64,000 bases of DNA. Source: an uncultured Erythrobacter sp. (GTDB lineage: Bacteria; Pseudomonadota; Alphaproteobacteria; Sphingomonadales; Sphingomonadaceae). The number at the start of each line of letters is the position of its first letter. The first letter of the stretch is position 1. Shown in pieces: positions 17,117 to 24,672 of this stretch. Under the pieces are notes generated by a model. That model was not told the DNA's origin. It saw only the letters and a list, made by a program, of their open reading frames with translations, and made no database searches. Location of the stretch: contig CANLZP010000001.1 in assembly GCA_947495695.1 (NCBI GenBank), forward strand, positions 703,069-767,068. The letters are read 5' to 3'. The translations under genes were made by a program, and so were the position numbers.

Positions 17117-17130
17117 TTGATCTCAATCAA
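17117..17130. promoter_or_regulatory. FNR/Anr/FixK-type box
   Basis: TTGATCTCAATCAA matches the consensus TTGAT-N4-ATCAA exactly and is symmetric. It lies 56 bases before the start of the cytochrome c lipoprotein gene, a usual distance for an activator site, and that is the only gene start in this gap. Control by an FNR-type oxygen sensor is inferred; no fnr gene is in the window. Confidence 0.7.
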
Positions 17131-17219
17131 ATTTCCGGCAGTTATTTCCAAGCGAATGCCAAATTTCGGGCGGATCGACTAACTAGGGCGATCCATTTCA
17201 ATTTTCCCGCTTATCCAAT

Positions 17220-17246
17220 AAAAAATGCTGCCCGTCGGGGGCTAGC
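17220..17246 (-). terminator. Rho-independent terminator after purD
   Basis: Read on the minus strand, GCT-A-GCCC pairs with GGGC-AGC (one bulged A) around a five-base loop and is followed by six T (complement of 17220-17225). It sits about 50 bases past the purD stop. The rest of the 235-base gap holds the FNR box and the cytochrome promoter. Confidence 0.65.
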
Positions 17247-17296
17247 GATGTGAAAGAGCGGCGCTCAACCTAACGCGGCGCAGCTGTGAAGGAATA

Positions 17297-18577
17297 TCAC
17301 TTCGCCCGCTCCGCCTCACGCGCCACTTCTTTTTGGCCAATATCGCGGCGGCAAAATCCGGTCGGGAAGTTGATCGCATCCACCGCCCTATAAGCAGCCT
17401 CTTGGGCGGCGGTTACATTGGGCCCAGTAGCGGTGACATTCAGGACGCGTCCACCATTGGCGATCAGAGCGCCATCAGCCAGTTTGGTTCCTGCGTGGAA
17501 GACCTTGGCCCCGCCTGCTTCTGCCCCGCCCAGATCGATCGATCCACCTTTGTCCGGTGCCTCGGGATAGCCATTGGCTGCCAACACTACGGTCAGGGCG
17601 GTTTGCGTGCCAAAATGTGCTCCAACCTCGGTCAGTCTTCCTTCTGCGCAGGCCAGCATGATTTCGGCCAGGTCACTTTCCAGCCGCATCATAAGCACCT
17701 GACATTCAGGATCGCCAAAGCGGCAGTTGTATTCGATCAGTTTTGGCCCGGCCTCGGTCAGCATCAATCCGGCATAAAGCACGCCGGAATAGGGGGTGCC
17801 TTCTGCGCGCATGGTGGCAACTGTCGGCTCGATAATTTCGCGTAGGACCTGCGCCTCGAGTTCGGGCGTCAGCACCGGCGCGGGGGAATAGGCACCCATC
17901 CCGCCAGTGTTGGGGCCGGTGTCGCCATCGCCCACCCGCTTGTGATCCTGGGCAGAGCCAAACGGCAGGATCGCGGTGCCATCGGTCAGCGCAAAGAAGC
18001 TGGCCTCTTCGCCCTGCATGAATTCTTCGATCACAACTTCGGCGCCCGCCTCGCCAAACTTTCCGCCAAACATGTCGAGCAAAGCAGCCTCAGCCTCCTC
18101 GCGTGTTTCGGCGATCACCACACCCTTGCCCGCCGCCAGACCATCGGCCTTCAAGACATAGGGGGCGACAAATCCCAGCAGTGCTTCTTGCGCTTCATCC
18201 AGCGAATTGGTCCGAACATAGCCCGCGGTAGGGATGCCCGCACGTAGGCACAAATCCTTGGTGAAGCCCTTGCTGCCTTCCAATTGGGCGGCGGCTTGAG
18301 AAGGGCCGAAGGTAGCGATGTTTTGCGCGCGCAGGCTGTCGGCCAGCCCATCAACCAAAGGTGCCTCTGGGCCGATCACAACCAGATCCACGGCATTGCT
18401 TTGGCAAAAGGCTATCACGGCGGCATGATCGCTGGCATCCAGCGCGACACATTCAGCATCTTGTGCCATGCCCGGATTGCCCGGAGATGCGAACAGTTTG
18501 GCGCAGGAGGGGGATTGCGCCAGTTTCCAGGCTAGCGCATGCTCGCGTCCGCCCGAACCCAAGACTAGGATATTCAT
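17297..18577 (-). CDS. purD: Phosphoribosylamine-glycine ligase PurD
   Basis: Second step of purine synthesis: ATP-dependent joining of glycine to phosphoribosylamine. The 426-residue protein begins [22 protein letters not shown], a hallmark of PurD, and shows the ATP-grasp region ([37 protein letters not shown]) and the late PurD motif [18 protein letters not shown]. The last 20 residues are charged. Its ATG overlaps the ATG of xseA on the other strand (CATG), and AAAGG lies nine bases upstream. A terminator follows. Confidence 0.97.
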   Translation of the reverse strand: MNILVLGSGGREHALAWKLAQSPSCAKLFASPGNPGMAQDAECVALDASDHAAVIAFCQSNAVDLVVIGPEAPLVDGLADSLRAQNIATFGPSQAAAQLEGSKGFTKDLCLRAGIPTAGYVRTNSLDEAQEALLGFVAPYVLKADGLAAGKGVVIAETREEAEAALLDMFGGKFGEAGAEVVIEEFMQGEEASFFALTDGTAILPFGSAQDHKRVGDGDTGPNTGGMGAYSPAPVLTPELEAQVLREIIEPTVATMRAEGTPYSGVLYAGLMLTEAGPKLIEYNCRFGDPECQVLMMRLESDLAEIMLACAEGRLTEVGAHFGTQTALTVVLAANGYPEAPDKGGSIDLGGAEAGGAKVFHAGTKLADGALIANGGRVLNVTATGPNVTAAQEAAYRAVDAINFPTGFCRRDIGQKEVAREAERAK

Positions 18578-20072
18578 GCCACCTGCACCTTTCGATGATG
18601 ATCAATCAAATGGGCTGGTAGCGCGCTCGGTCAAAGGCGACAACGCCGAGCCGCTGACGATCACCGAGATTTCTGGTCTGTTGAAACGAACGATTGAGGA
18701 CCGGTTCGGCTATGTCCGCTTGCGCGGCGAGCTGTCGGGGGTCAAGCAGGCCGCATCGGGCCATTTCTATTGCGCGCTAAAGGACGAAAAATCCGTTATC
18801 GATGGGGTGATGTGGCGCGGCAATGCCGGGCGGTTGGCCTTTGTGCCAGAAGATGGCCTGGAAGTGATCGCCAGTGGTAAGCTGACAACTTATGCCGGGC
18901 GCTCTAAATATCAGATCGTAATCGACAGCATGGAGATTGCGGGCGAGGGGGCCTTGCTCGCTTTGCTGGAGAAAACCCGGCAACGGCTGGATGCCGAAGG
19001 GTTGTTTGCTAGCGAGCGAAAACGGTCGCTGCCCTTCCTTCCCCGCGTGATCGGGGTGGTCACCTCGCCAACCGGATCGGTTATCCGCGATATTCTGCAC
19101 CGCTTGGCAGACCGCTTCCCCAGCCAAGTGTTGGTTTGGCCGGTTTTGGTCCAGGGCAACGGGGCAGCCGAGCAGGTAAGTGCCGCAATTCAGGGCTTTT
19201 CCGCGATGGAAGGCAGCGTTGACAATCCGCGACCAGATTTGCTGATTGTGGCGCGTGGGGGTGGTTCGATCGAGGATTTGTGGAGTTTCAACGAAGAGAT
19301 TGTGGTTCGAGCTATCGCAAAATGTACCATTCCGGTTATTTCTGCAATTGGCCATGAGACCGACACCACTTTGGCCGATTATGCCGCTGATCGGCGCGCA
19401 CCAACCCCTACGGCAGCAGCCGAAATGGCGGTTCCGGTGCGGGCCGATCTGGCCGCTACTATTGCCGATTTGGCCGCGCGTCAGGCCCGCGCGGTGCATC
19501 GCCCGGTAGAATTGGGCCGAGAGAGGCTGGAGGCGCGCCTGCGCCGCCTGCCTCAGCCCGCGCAATTGTTGCAACCACAGGCCCAAAGATTGGACGAGCT
19601 GAGCGAGCGTTTACGGCGCGGCTTACGCGACCGCGCTGGCTTGGGCCGCGAGAAATTGGCGGCAGCCTCCTCGCGCCTGTCGCCGCATATTCTTTCGCGG
19701 GCCTTGCGCGATGCTGAGGCCCGTTTGCGGCAAGCGCGGCTGGTACCCGCTTTGCTGGAGCGTCCCTTTACCCAAAAGACAGAACGCCTTTCGGCTTTGG
19801 CCCGGTTGGCGAGCCAGTTTCACCCGCGTAAGCCGCTCGAACGTGGCTATGCTATTGTCAGAGATGCCGCGGGCAAAGTGCTGACGACCAAGGCACTTGC
19901 AGAACAGGCCGATGCGCTTAGCATTGAATTTGCCGATGGCGCATTGGATGTGGGCGAAGGAGCATCGGCCACATCGGCTCCACCTGCCTCGGCGCAAAAA
20001 AAACCGGCAAAACGATCAAAACCACGCAAAGCCCCATCCGGATCGCCTGCACAAGATGATCTGTTCGGTTAA
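18576..20072 (+). CDS. xseA: Exodeoxyribonuclease VII large subunit
   Basis: The catalytic subunit of exonuclease VII, which degrades single-stranded DNA. In the 498 residues the N-terminal OB domain reads [29 protein letters not shown] in pieces. The nuclease core includes [35 protein letters not shown] and [31 protein letters not shown] in pieces. A long helical region (about 300-420) and a basic tail follow. ATG 18576 has AGGA six bases upstream and is the only start that keeps the OB domain; it overlaps the purD ATG head-to-head. The xseB gene is not nearby. Confidence 0.95.
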   Translation: MPPAPFDDDQSNGLVARSVKGDNAEPLTITEISGLLKRTIEDRFGYVRLRGELSGVKQAASGHFYCALKDEKSVIDGVMWRGNAGRLAFVPEDGLEVIASGKLTTYAGRSKYQIVIDSMEIAGEGALLALLEKTRQRLDAEGLFASERKRSLPFLPRVIGVVTSPTGSVIRDILHRLADRFPSQVLVWPVLVQGNGAAEQVSAAIQGFSAMEGSVDNPRPDLLIVARGGGSIEDLWSFNEEIVVRAIAKCTIPVISAIGHETDTTLADYAADRRAPTPTAAAEMAVPVRADLAATIADLAARQARAVHRPVELGRERLEARLRRLPQPAQLLQPQAQRLDELSERLRRGLRDRAGLGREKLAAASSRLSPHILSRALRDAEARLRQARLVPALLERPFTQKTERLSALARLASQFHPRKPLERGYAIVRDAAGKVLTTKALAEQADALSIEFADGALDVGEGASATSAPPASAQKKPAKRSKPRKAPSGSPAQDDLFG

Positions 20073-20108
20073 TTGTACGCCAATGTCAGTCTTGCTAAGG
20101 ACCGTTTC

Positions 20109-20312
20109 ATGTTGATGTCTTCTAACGATGATTGTGCCAAGCTTCAGTACGGCCCCAATGGCTTTCGGGTGTTGCGACCCGGGCAGCATGTTTTTTGCGC
20201 TGTTTCCGGTGAGGCGATTCCGCTGGAGGAGCTGCGCTATTGGAGCGTGGAGCACCAAGAGCCCTATGCCTCATGCGAACTCGCGACGCAGCGGCTCGCC
20301 GAATCAGCGTGA
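20109..20312 (+). CDS. DUF2093 domain protein
   Basis: A 67-residue protein matching DUF2093: KLQYGPNGFRVLRPGQHVFCAVSGEAIPLEELRYWSVEHQEPYAS in pieces, with the typical 'LRPG..V.CAVTG..IPL..LRYWSV..QE.Y'. The single Cys in HVFCAVSG is conserved in the family. Function is unknown; the family is largely alphaproteobacterial and often follows xseA. AAGGAC precedes the ATG. The stop shares bases with the GTG start of the M23 peptidase gene. Confidence 0.88.
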   Translation: MLMSSNDDCAKLQYGPNGFRVLRPGQHVFCAVSGEAIPLEELRYWSVEHQEPYASCELATQRLAESA

Positions 20313-21172
20313 TTAAGCCAGCCTTGGCGCGGCGACTGGAGTGGCTGGCTGCGCTTGCCATAAGTGCAGCGACGGCTCCTGCCCAAGCCCGGATTCCGAC
20401 CGCTTCCCACGCCAGCTCAGCCCAAGTGCAATTGGATGGAAATTTCATCCAAGGCGGCTGGATGCGCGGTAATGCGGCGGCTGACGTCGTATCGGTGACT
20501 GTAGGTGACGAGGCGCTCACTCTTGATGATTCGGGGCATTTTTTCGCCGCTTTTGACCGTGATGCGGCGGCGCAAGTGCAATTGACGCTGACCTATGACG
20601 ATGGGCGCAGTCATCTCCAAACCCTCAGCATCGCAGCGCGCAAATGGCAGATCGAGCATGTTAATGTTGCCAAGCGTAGCGGCGGTGCCAGCGAAGCATG
20701 GTGGAAGAAGCGCGAGCCGGAATGGAACGCCATCCTGGGCGCCCGCGCCAAGCAGACCAATGCCGATGGTTGGCGGCAAAGCTTCATCTGGCCGGTAAAG
20801 GGCCGGATCTCGGGCCGTTTTGGCTCTCAACGCATCTATCGCGGCGAACCCGGCAGCTATCACTCGGGACTGGATATTGCGCCGGGTGCGGGCGAGCCCT
20901 TCGTCGCGCCGGCCAATGGCGTGGTGGTGTTGGCGGTGCAGGGCTTCAGCCTCGAAGGAAATTTGCTGATCCTGGATCATGGAAATGGCCTCAACAGCGC
21001 CTTTTTGCATGCGCAAAGCCTGGCGGTGAGCGAGGGCGATGCGGTGATGCAGGGGCAATTGCTGGGCCGCGTGGGGTCGAGCGGGCGCGCAACCGGGCCG
21101 CATCTGCACTGGAGCTTGAAATGGCGCGATGCCCGGCTGGACCCGCTGCTGTTCCTGCCCGATGCTGAATAG
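20309..21172 (+). CDS. M23 family metallopeptidase, secreted
   Basis: A 287-residue LytM-type endopeptidase predicted to act on cell-wall peptides in the periplasm. Starting at GTG (GTGA overlap with DUF2093) gives a signal peptide that ends near AAPAQA-type residues (LAALAISAATAPAQA). An N-terminal beta-rich region (about 40-130) precedes the catalytic domain (about 165-285), where the zinc ligands are in YHSGLDIAPGAG (His, Asp) and HLHW (second His of HxH). GRFGSQRIY and APANGVVVLA are the usual strand motifs. Active-site residues look intact, so it should be a working peptidase rather than an EnvC/NlpD-like activator. Confidence 0.9.
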   Translation: MIKPALARRLEWLAALAISAATAPAQARIPTASHASSAQVQLDGNFIQGGWMRGNAAADVVSVTVGDEALTLDDSGHFFAAFDRDAAAQVQLTLTYDDGRSHLQTLSIAARKWQIEHVNVAKRSGGASEAWWKKREPEWNAILGARAKQTNADGWRQSFIWPVKGRISGRFGSQRIYRGEPGSYHSGLDIAPGAGEPFVAPANGVVVLAVQGFSLEGNLLILDHGNGLNSAFLHAQSLAVSEGDAVMQGQLLGRVGSSGRATGPHLHWSLKWRDARLDPLLFLPDAE

Positions 21173-21187
21173 ACTTAGGTTGGCGAT

Positions 21188-22267
21188 GTGAAACGCCGCC
21201 TGTTCTTGCTGGCCATCGTTGCTTTGGGCCTAGCGCCGGGCACGTGGCTCCGCAGCGCGCAGGTCAGCCACACCCAGGCCTTCACCTTCACCGCTACGGC
21301 TATGACGGTGGAAGAGTGGTCATCGGGCGGCTTTGCCTTAAAACGGGCCTGGCGTCTTAATAGCCCACACCCTGAGTTCGGCGGCTTTTCCGCTTTACTG
21401 TACCTGGGGGATGACCAGTTTTTGGCCGGCAGCGATAAAGGCTACCTGTTTCGTTTTGATCTGGATGCCAAGGGACCAGCGGGAGGCAGCTTCAATCGCA
21501 TTGGGCCTCAATCAGCGCGCTCCAAGACCGTGGTCGATCTCGAATCGCTTATGCTGAACCCGGATACCGGCCAGTTTTGGGGCGGATTTGAACGCAGCAA
21601 CACGATTGTGCGCTATTCCCACGACCAGCACGAGCAAGTCCGCGCCCGGCCCCAACAGATGCGGGGCTGGAGCGATAATTCCGGACCAGAGGCGATGACC
21701 ATGCTGGCCGATGGCCGCGTGATCGTGATCGCCGAGCAGCGCTCTGGCCTTGCCGATGGGGGCCATGAGGGCCTGCTCTATCCCGGCGACCCCACACAGG
21801 GTCAGAAGGCGGTGCGCTTTGCCTATCCGGGCGAGGATGGCCACCGGCCCACCGATATGGCTGCTGCGCCCAATGGCAAGGTTGTGCTGGTGCTGCGCCG
21901 ATTCGAATTGTTGGGTGATCCAAGCTTTACCATCGCGCTGGCCGTGGCGGATCCGGCCAAGATTAGGGCCAACAAAGCCTGGCAGAGCGAGACGGTGATT
22001 GCGCTGCCTTCATCATTTCCGCTCGACAATTTTGAAGGACTGGCGCTGGATGGCTCTCGCTCTGACTCGGGTTTGGGTGCGAATAGCACAAGCTGCCGCG
22101 TCTGGCTGCTGTCAGACGATAACGTTAGCGCCCTTCAAGACACCATCCTGCTCGAGTTTGAATGGGATCAGTGCGGCGGCTTGGCGGAAACGCCGCAGAC
22201 AGCAGAGCTCGACACAGAAAAGCCAGACACAGAAAAGGGCGCGCAGACTGCTCTGCACGCCCCTTGA
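21188..22267 (+). CDS. Esterase-like activity of phytase family protein
   Basis: A 359-residue exported protein with a signal peptide (MKRRLFLLAIVALGLAPGTWLRS). The body is a beta-propeller of the family named for esterase-like activity of phytase (PF13449). Typical strands are GGFSALLYLGDDQFLAGSDKGYLFRF, DLESLMLNPDTGQFWGGFE, GPEAMTMLADGRVIVIAE and FEGLALDG. Substrate is unknown. The start is GTG 15 bases after the peptidase stop, so it is likely in the same operon. A repeated CAGACACAGAAAA element and a hairpin lie in its last codons. Confidence 0.8.
   Translation: MKRRLFLLAIVALGLAPGTWLRSAQVSHTQAFTFTATAMTVEEWSSGGFALKRAWRLNSPHPEFGGFSALLYLGDDQFLAGSDKGYLFRFDLDAKGPAGGSFNRIGPQSARSKTVVDLESLMLNPDTGQFWGGFERSNTIVRYSHDQHEQVRARPQQMRGWSDNSGPEAMTMLADGRVIVIAEQRSGLADGGHEGLLYPGDPTQGQKAVRFAYPGEDGHRPTDMAAAPNGKVVLVLRRFELLGDPSFTIALAVADPAKIRANKAWQSETVIALPSSFPLDNFEGLALDGSRSDSGLGANSTSCRVWLLSDDNVSALQDTILLEFEWDQCGGLAETPQTAELDTEKPDTEKGAQTALHAP
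22233..22262 (-). terminator. Terminator for rpmB (overlaps the end of the opposing gene)
   Basis: GGGCG-C-GCAGA (22237-22247) pairs with TCTGC-A-CGCCC (22252-22262) around a four-base loop. Read on the minus strand the stem is followed by TTTT (complement of 22233-22236), so it best serves rpmB, whose stop lies 55 bases before it. It lies inside the last codons of the phytase-like gene. Confidence 0.6.
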
Positions 22268-22316
22268 TTCTGTTTGCTTGCCCAAGCCCTTTCAGGCCGA
22301 GACATAACCAGCCGAT

Positions 22317-22613
22317 TTATGCTGCGTCTGCGCTTTCAGCGGTTTTCTTCAGCTCGCGCTTTACCTTCTGCGCATTTGCAGAAAGCTTGTCGTCGCTGGT
22401 CTTCAGCAGCCAATTGTCCAGACCACCATTGTGCTCAACCGAACGCAAACCAGCGGTAGAAACGCGGAACTTGAAGCTGCGATCCAGCTTCTCGCTCATC
22501 AGCGTTACCTTTTGCAGGTTCGGCAGGAACACGCGTTTTGTGCGGTTCTTGGCGTGGCTTACATTGTTGCCCGTCATACGGCCTTTGCCGGTCAATTCGC
22601 AGATGCGCGACAT
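22317..22613 (-). CDS. rpmB: 50S ribosomal protein L28
   Basis: The 98-residue product begins [27 protein letters not shown] in pieces, the unmistakable L28 N-terminus, followed by [36 protein letters not shown], also typical; an Ala/Lys-rich tail extends it slightly. It is part of the large ribosomal subunit. The ATG at 22613 is chosen over an upstream in-frame codon because only this gives the conserved start. A TTGACG promoter lies about 110 bases upstream and a terminator follows. Confidence 0.97.
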   Translation of the reverse strand: MSRICELTGKGRMTGNNVSHAKNRTKRVFLPNLQKVTLMSEKLDRSFKFRVSTAGLRSVEHNGGLDNWLLKTSDDKLSANAQKVKRELKKTAESADAA

Positions 22614-22696
22614 GGTATATCTCACTCGTTCAAAAAATAGGCCGCAGAAACTAATGCCATCGGCCAAAAGCTATCGGGTTTTCCCGGAAAGGCGCG

Positions 22697-22725
22697 CGCT
22701 TAGCGGTGCAGGGGCGAATCGTCAA
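22697..22725 (-). promoter_or_regulatory. Probable rpmB promoter
   Basis: On the minus strand TTGACG (22725-22720) and TAAGCG (22702-22697) are separated by exactly 17 bases, upstream of rpmB. The -35 box is strong and the -10 box weak, which is usual in alphaproteobacteria. Confidence 0.45.
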
Positions 22726-22845
22726 GAAAAGTCGACCCGTGAAATTGTTCTTTGATTTTTCTGGGAACCACTTGTGCTGCCCGACCATTGGTTCGGCATG
22801 TGCGCGGAGCGATTGCCCGCGCAACGTATATTGGAGGACTACATT

Positions 22846-23091
22846 ATGAAAAAGTTTACAACCGCAGCCCTGACCCTGACCGCAACATTGGGCCTTGCCG
22901 CATGCGACATCGACCAAACCGAAGAAGGCTCACTGCCTGATGTCGAAGTTGAAGGCGGCAACATGCCTGAGTTTGACGTGGAAACAGCCGATGTTGACGT
23001 TGGCACCGAAGAAGTCACTGTCGATGTCCCAACATTGGATGTAGACATGCCTGATGATGCCGATGGTGAACCAGTCACTGGTAACGAATAA
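22846..23091 (+). CDS. Small acidic lipoprotein, 81 aa
   Basis: The lipoprotein signal is clear (MKKFTTAALTLTATLGLAACD, lipobox LAAC), with GGAGGA upstream of the ATG. The mature part is strikingly acidic, with alternating Asp/Glu and Val stretches (DVETADVDVGTEEV, TVDVPTLDVDMPDD) and no basic residues. Such a chain may bind cations or act as an electrostatic spacer; I recognise no family. It ends nine bases before tadA, so the two could share a transcript. The 232-base gap before it holds the rpmB promoter and no other feature I can support. Confidence 0.75.
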   Translation: MKKFTTAALTLTATLGLAACDIDQTEEGSLPDVEVEGGNMPEFDVETADVDVGTEEVTVDVPTLDVDMPDDADGEPVTGNE

Positions 23092-23100
23092 GGGTATAAT

Positions 23101-23568
23101 ATGACGGAGCGGGGCACACGTTGGCCCGTTCCGGACCCCATGATGCGCGCCCTCGAGGCTGCGCGCGACGCGGCGGCGGCAGGTGAGGTTCCTGTCGGCG
23201 CCGTTGTCGTTTGTGCCGGTGAGGTGATTGCGGTCGCGGCCAATATCACGCGCAACCCTCCCGACCCTACCGGCCATGCCGAGATCAAGGCTCTGCGCAG
23301 CGCAGCAGAAAAGCTGGGACAAGACCGCCTCACGCAATGCGATCTTTATGTGACATTGGAGCCATGCGCCATGTGCGCTGGCGCGATCAGCCATGCTCGG
23401 ATTGCGCGGCTGTATTACGCAGCCTCCGATCCCAAGGGCGGCGCAGTTGAGCATGGCGCGCGCGTGTTCGAACATGCCCAGTGCCTGCACAAGCCTGACA
23501 TCTATTCGGGTATAGGCGAGGCCGAGGCGGCCGAATTGCTGAGGGAATTTTTCCAAGAGCGGCGGTGA
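23101..23568 (+). CDS. tadA: tRNA adenosine(34) deaminase TadA
   Basis: Deaminates A34 to inosine in tRNA-Arg(ACG). In the 155 residues the zinc site is complete: His59 and Glu61 in TGHAEI, and Cys89 and Cys92 in TLEPCAMCAGAI. Downstream HARIARLYYAASDPKGGAVEHG is the tRNA-side signature that separates TadA from other deaminases. The start follows the lipoprotein gene closely. No odd features. Confidence 0.95.
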   Translation: MTERGTRWPVPDPMMRALEAARDAAAAGEVPVGAVVVCAGEVIAVAANITRNPPDPTGHAEIKALRSAAEKLGQDRLTQCDLYVTLEPCAMCAGAISHARIARLYYAASDPKGGAVEHGARVFEHAQCLHKPDIYSGIGEAEAAELLREFFQERR

Positions 23569-23683
23569 GGGCCCGAGCGTCTGCTTTCGATCCAATTGCG
23601 GACGTATAGGGCCTTTCAACTTCCCAATTAGACAACGTCGATCTGGCCGCATAAACCCCGCTGAAAGGTAAAGGGGAATTTCT

Positions 23684-24616
23684 ATGACCAGACAGCAACT
23701 GGGTATCGCAACATTCATTGCCGCAGGACTCATACTGGCAGGATGCAATGAAGTTGAAACCGAGGAGCCTAGCAGTGTTGCAGCGCAGCCAGACCCCCTC
23801 TTTGGCATGGTTGGAACTATAACTCCCGAGCAGGTTCGTCGCGGAGCTGCTTTAGTCACGCAAGGCAAAGTTTATCAGCTGGGTATTGTTACTGGTGCCG
23901 AGACTCCGGCTTGGGGTGATCGGGAGTTCGCGATGCAGGTATTCGACATGGGCGAATTTGGCTCGAACAAGCTCACCGGTCACGACGACAGAGTGGTCAC
24001 CCACATTGGGATCGGATCCCAGATCGACGGGTTCGGCCATATTGGACTTGACCGAGTGTATTATGGCGGCGTCACCGCAGACGAGATGTTCGCATCCGAC
24101 GGATTAAAGGTGCACGGCGCGCACAACATACCGCCAATTGCGACACGTGGTGTTGTCATCGACATAGCCAAGCACTTTGAAACCGATGTGCTCGAACCAC
24201 TCAGCAGTTATGGCGCTGAAGATATTCGCGCCGCGGCAGAGGCGCAGGGGGTTGAAATTCGTCATGGCGATGTCGTTCTGCTTCACACAGGTTGGCTATC
24301 GAGAATTGGCGAGGCAGAGATTTTCGGCACACGCCAACCCGGGATAAATTCGGATGGCGCCCGGTATCTTGCAAGACTTGGTGTTGTAGCCGTCGGCTCA
24401 GACACGCCGGGCCTGGAGTCTGATGCGCCGAACGAGGAGGGCGCCGCGTTTCCTGTGCACGCCCATTTGCTGGCCGAAAAGGGCATTCACATCCTTGAGA
24501 ATATGAACACCGCAGAACTGATCGCCGATAATGCGAACGAGTTCTTCTTTGTTTTGGGAACTCCCCGACTAGAAGGTTCTGTTCAAGCGATAATCAATCC
24601 GATCGCCATAAGATGA
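23684..24616 (+). CDS. Cyclase-family (PF04199) lipoprotein
   Basis: A 310-residue putative cyclase/hydrolase of the kynurenine-formamidase superfamily. The N-terminal signal carries a lipobox (LILAGCNEVE), so it is predicted to sit in the envelope, unusual for a family that is mostly cytosolic. The metal-site region reads HIGIGSQIDGFGHIG; the classic HxGTHxDxPxH has Gln in place of the second His, as in the 'GTQ.DG..H' subgroup. GVVIDIAKHF, VEIRHGDVVLLHTGW and AAFPVHAHLL are further family stretches. It converges with the large CehA-like gene. Substrate unknown. Confidence 0.85.
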   Translation: MTRQQLGIATFIAAGLILAGCNEVETEEPSSVAAQPDPLFGMVGTITPEQVRRGAALVTQGKVYQLGIVTGAETPAWGDREFAMQVFDMGEFGSNKLTGHDDRVVTHIGIGSQIDGFGHIGLDRVYYGGVTADEMFASDGLKVHGAHNIPPIATRGVVIDIAKHFETDVLEPLSSYGAEDIRAAAEAQGVEIRHGDVVLLHTGWLSRIGEAEIFGTRQPGINSDGARYLARLGVVAVGSDTPGLESDAPNEEGAAFPVHAHLLAEKGIHILENMNTAELIADNANEFFFVLGTPRLEGSVQAIINPIAIR

Positions 24617-24672
24617 CAATCAATGACCGTTTCCGACCCACCAGCCGACAAACGTCAATACTGCTGTGACAG

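Noticed and set aside
22763..22800. EcfG-type stress promoter (GGAAC with a -10 of CGTT) before the acidic lipoprotein gene
   Set aside because: GGAAC is present, but the expected -10 sequence at 16-17 bases reads CATT, so the match is too weak to report.
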